Shown: positions 5,853-7,859 of the stretch, piece by piece
Layout: every line of letters starts with the position of its first letter
How positions within the stretch are numbered: the stretch's first letter is position 1
NCBI GenBank assembly: GCA_031550915.1
Contig: JAVBOF010000148.1
Location: forward strand, 1-7,859
DNA from: JAVBOF01 sp031550915
Lineage (GTDB): Bacteria > Bacillota > Clostridia > Christensenellales > MGBC116941
Direction of reading: 5' to 3'
DNA: 7,859 nucleotides
Position numbers and translations under genes: made by a program
Notes under the pieces: model-generated
Told to the model about the DNA's origin: nothing
What the model saw: the letters and a program-made list of their open reading frames with translations, nothing else
The model's database searches: none

Positions 5853-5867
5853 GGTGAAGCCCTTTTT
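5830..5867 (+). terminator. Attenuator terminator 2, just upstream of ilvB
   Basis: A perfect 12-bp stem, AAGGGCTTCACC (5830-5841) with GGTGAAGCCCTT (5853-5864), an 11-base loop, and an uninterrupted run of five T (5863-5867). This is a textbook intrinsic terminator placed 28 bases before the ilvB start on the same strand, so it must be bypassed for ilvB to be expressed from upstream. Confidence 0.88.
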
Positions 5868-5895
5868 AGTTACCGGGTTAAAGGGAGGAGATTAA

Positions 5896-7542
5896 ATGTT
5901 ACTTAACGGAGCGCAAATCATAATAGAACAACTATGCGAGAACGGCGTTACGACGGTATTTGGATATCCGGGAGGCTCTGTGCTTCCGCTTTATGATGAA
6001 TTATATAAAAACAACTATAGGCTTGATCACGTAATAACAGCGCATGAGCAGGGCGCGGCCCATGCCGCTGACGGCTACGCCCGCGTATCCGGCAAAACCG
6101 GCGTGGTTATAGCGACCAGCGGGCCGGGTGCTACAAATTTGGTCACAGGGATTGCAAACGCTTATCTGGACAGCGTGCCGCTGGTTGCCATAACCGGAAA
6201 CGTCACTGTGCCGCTTCTGGGGAAAGACAGTTTTCAGGAAGTAGATATAGTCGGGATCACGCAGCCTATCGTAAAACACAATTTTGTAGTGCGGGATGTT
6301 AACGAGCTTGAAGATACATTGCGGGAAGCTTTCCTCATTGCAAACTGCGGGCGGCGCGGGCCAGTTCTGGTAGATGTACCGAAAAGTGTACAGACAGAAA
6401 TCTGCGAATATAGCGGCAACCTGCCGGAAGAGGAAACTGGCTTTTCGGCTTCGTTTGATATAAAGCAAGCTGCAGAGGCGATAAATGCGTGCACGAAACC
6501 ATATATCTATGCAGGTGGAGGTATTTTGGCAGGCATGGCGGAAGAGGAGCTGCTGGCCTTATCAGAAAGGCTTAACGCTCCTGTCGGGCTAAGCATGATG
6601 GGGTTGACGGCACTACCGGCGAGTTATGTACTGAATCTCGGCATGTGCGGTATGCACGGCAAATATGCGGCTGCAATTGCTCAATCCGAATGCGATCTGA
6701 TGATAGCGCTGGGCGTGCGTTTTTCAGACAGGGCGACCGGAAATGTCGAATCATTCCGGCAGGGACGCGTCATTATCCATGTGGATATCGATATCGCGGA
6801 GATAGGTAAGAACGTCACTACGCATATAGACATTTGCGGGGATGTGAAACAGGTTTTACAAGAATTGTTGTCGATTCTCCCTGAAAAGAAAAACGATGAA
6901 TGGCTCTCACGTATAAAGGAATTGAAGCATGCGGATACCTTGCCGCAAAACGAGGATTTTGCACCGGAAAACATTATAAAGGCGGTCGGGCTTTGCTTTG
7001 GCGGGGATACCGTTATAGCCACGGACGTCGGTCAACATCAAATGTGGGTCATGCAACACTATCCGTTTGGAAAACCTCGTAAACTGCTCACATCAGGTGG
7101 TCTTGGTACTATGGGCTATGGAATGGGCGCCGCGATCGGAGGATGTATTGCAAACGGCAGACAAAGGACCGTGCTTTTTACCAGCGACGGCAGCTTCGGG
7201 ATGAACTTAAACGAGCTTGCTACAGCTGTATCGCAAAAGCTGCCTCTTGTGGTAGTCATTCTCAACAACGGCGTCCTGGGTATGGTTCGGCAATGGCAGG
7301 GCATGTTTTACGAAGAACGTTATTCGCAAACGACATTAGACCGCAGAACCGACTTCGTGTTGCTTGCCAAGGCGTTCGGCGCCAAAGGGTATCCGGCGGA
7401 AAACCTTCATCAGCTAAATGGCATAATAAAAAACCTGCCTGACGACGGCCCCACTGTAATAGACTGCCGTATCAGTAAAGACGAAAAAGTACTGCCTATG
7501 ATCCCACCAGGTGGGTCTGTACAAAACATTATAAGGAGGTAA
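5896..7542 (+). CDS. ilvB: Acetolactate synthase large (catalytic) subunit
   Basis: ThDP-dependent enzyme that joins two pyruvates to acetolactate (valine, leucine), or pyruvate with 2-ketobutyrate (isoleucine). At 548 residues it is of normal length. The N-terminal ThDP domain carries the catalytic Glu (E51 in TAHEQGAAHAADGYARV) and SGPGATNLVTG (75-85). The central domain is about 185-320 (LGVRFSDRATGN). The C-terminal ThDP domain has the Mg/diphosphate motif from D431 to N457-N458, but the usual GDG reads S430-D-G here. VRQWQ (W467) matches the residue lining the herbicide site of this family. The ribosome site AGGAG lies 5 bases before the ATG. The gene is first in the ilvB-ilvN-ilvC operon and lies behind a double leader-peptide attenuator. 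The biosynthetic form is favoured over catabolic AlsS because of the adjoining regulatory subunit. Confidence 0.95.
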   Translation: MLLNGAQIIIEQLCENGVTTVFGYPGGSVLPLYDELYKNNYRLDHVITAHEQGAAHAADGYARVSGKTGVVIATSGPGATNLVTGIANAYLDSVPLVAITGNVTVPLLGKDSFQEVDIVGITQPIVKHNFVVRDVNELEDTLREAFLIANCGRRGPVLVDVPKSVQTEICEYSGNLPEEETGFSASFDIKQAAEAINACTKPYIYAGGGILAGMAEEELLALSERLNAPVGLSMMGLTALPASYVLNLGMCGMHGKYAAAIAQSECDLMIALGVRFSDRATGNVESFRQGRVIIHVDIDIAEIGKNVTTHIDICGDVKQVLQELLSILPEKKNDEWLSRIKELKHADTLPQNEDFAPENIIKAVGLCFGGDTVIATDVGQHQMWVMQHYPFGKPRKLLTSGGLGTMGYGMGAAIGGCIANGRQRTVLFTSDGSFGMNLNELATAVSQKLPLVVVILNNGVLGMVRQWQGMFYEERYSQTTLDRRTDFVLLAKAFGAKGYPAENLHQLNGIIKNLPDDGPTVIDCRISKDEKVLPMIPPGGSVQNIIRR

Positions 7543-7546
7543 TGAA

Positions 7547-7795
7547 ATGGATAAGTTTTCAGTAGAAATGGTCGTCGCCAACCACTATGGTGTGCTTAGC
7601 CGCATTACGGGGCTTTATTCACGGCGCGGCTACAATATCGACAGCCTGTATGTCAACGAAACAGAAAACCCCTCGCTATCGCGTATGTTGATAGTTTCCA
7701 GAGGAGATGAATACACTCAGACACAAATGGTCCGACAACTTTCAAAACTGTATGACGTGAGGGAAGTCACGCTGATGGCAAAAGTGGACAGGTGA
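7547..7795 (+). CDS. ilvN: Acetolactate synthase small (regulatory) subunit, ACT-only form
   Basis: An 82-residue ACT-domain protein that binds IlvB, raises its activity and confers feedback inhibition by valine. The sequence from VVANHYGVLSRITGLYSRRG to the SLSRMLIVSRGDE strand is the standard small-subunit pattern. N12 and G15 match the Asn and Gly of the valine-binding loop in E. coli IlvH. It has only the ACT domain and lacks the C-terminal domain of the about 160-residue IlvH type, so it is like the short IlvN/IlvM forms. Its ribosome site (AAGGAGG, 7533-7539) lies inside the end of ilvB and the genes are 4 bases apart, so translation is probably coupled and the subunits made in step. 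Confidence 0.93.
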   Translation: MDKFSVEMVVANHYGVLSRITGLYSRRGYNIDSLYVNETENPSLSRMLIVSRGDEYTQTQMVRQLSKLYDVREVTLMAKVDR

Positions 7796-7832
7796 CTTTA
7801 CCCATTTAAACATAATAAAAGGAGAAACGAAC

Positions 7833-7859
7833 ATGAGTAAAATGTATTATGACAAGGAT
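7833..7859 (+). CDS. ilvC: Ketol-acid reductoisomerase, 5' end only
   Basis: The first nine codons, MSKMYYDKD, are cut off by the window edge. This matches the usual N-terminus of bacterial IlvC, the NADPH-dependent enzyme that isomerises and reduces acetolactate in the second step of valine and isoleucine synthesis. The AAGGAG site at 7819-7824 lies 8 bases before the ATG, and the gap to ilvN is only 37 bases with no hairpin, so it belongs to the same operon. The call rests on a short sequence plus strong context. Confidence 0.8.

Noticed and set aside
5519..5895. T-box riboswitch controlling ilvB
   Set aside because: No conserved T-box sequence (GGGTGGTACCGCG-like) or specifier arm is visible; the leader is instead occupied by two translated short ORFs and their hairpins.
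6001..7304. Several long minus-strand frames inside ilvB
   Set aside because: They are antisense shadows of a well-conserved gene and have no independent support.

Overview
The window looks like chromosomal DNA of a clostridial (Firmicutes, class Clostridia) bacterium. Shine-Dalgarno sites are strong and of the AGGAGG type, TTG starts are used, base composition is moderate, and the gene content fits: clostridial-style ABC-2 permeases, a DUF6034-like lipoprotein remnant, a 7TM-GGDEF protein and an ilvB-ilvN-ilvC operon. The genus cannot be fixed from the sequence.

Left part (1-1975): three back-to-back palindromes lie at the left edge. They are followed, reading leftward, by a translationally coupled pair of ABC-2 type membrane permeases. 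One permease has a strikingly methionine-rich external loop. No ATPase is visible with them. An AT-rich imperfect dyad sits in front of the pair. Middle part (1976-5007): a minus-strand remnant of a secreted or lipoprotein gene with no start codon or signal peptide, then a rightward 7TM-PAS-GGDEF diguanylate cyclase that lacks the inhibitory I-site, then a GNAT acetyltransferase. The 560 bases after the GNAT gene hold only weak, coding-like debris.

Right part (5509-7859): the start of a branched-chain amino acid operon, ilvB-ilvN-ilvC. It encodes acetolactate synthase large subunit, an ACT-only small subunit, and the first nine codons of ketol-acid reductoisomerase. The most interesting feature is the leader. 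Two consecutive short ORFs (27 and 31 codons) each have a good ribosome binding site and are packed with Ile, Val and Leu codons. Each is followed by an intrinsic-terminator-like hairpin. In each copy, the end of the peptide-coding segment is complementary to the upstream arm plus loop of that terminator, so an antiterminator can be drawn. This reads as a tandem, duplicated ribosome-stalling attenuator that gates ilv expression twice in series on branched-chain aminoacyl-tRNA supply.

How the genes fit together: IlvB and IlvN make acetolactate or acetohydroxybutyrate, IlvC carries the product forward, the ACT subunit gives product feedback on the enzyme, and the double leader gives feedback on transcription. 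The left and middle genes show no functional link to this pathway.
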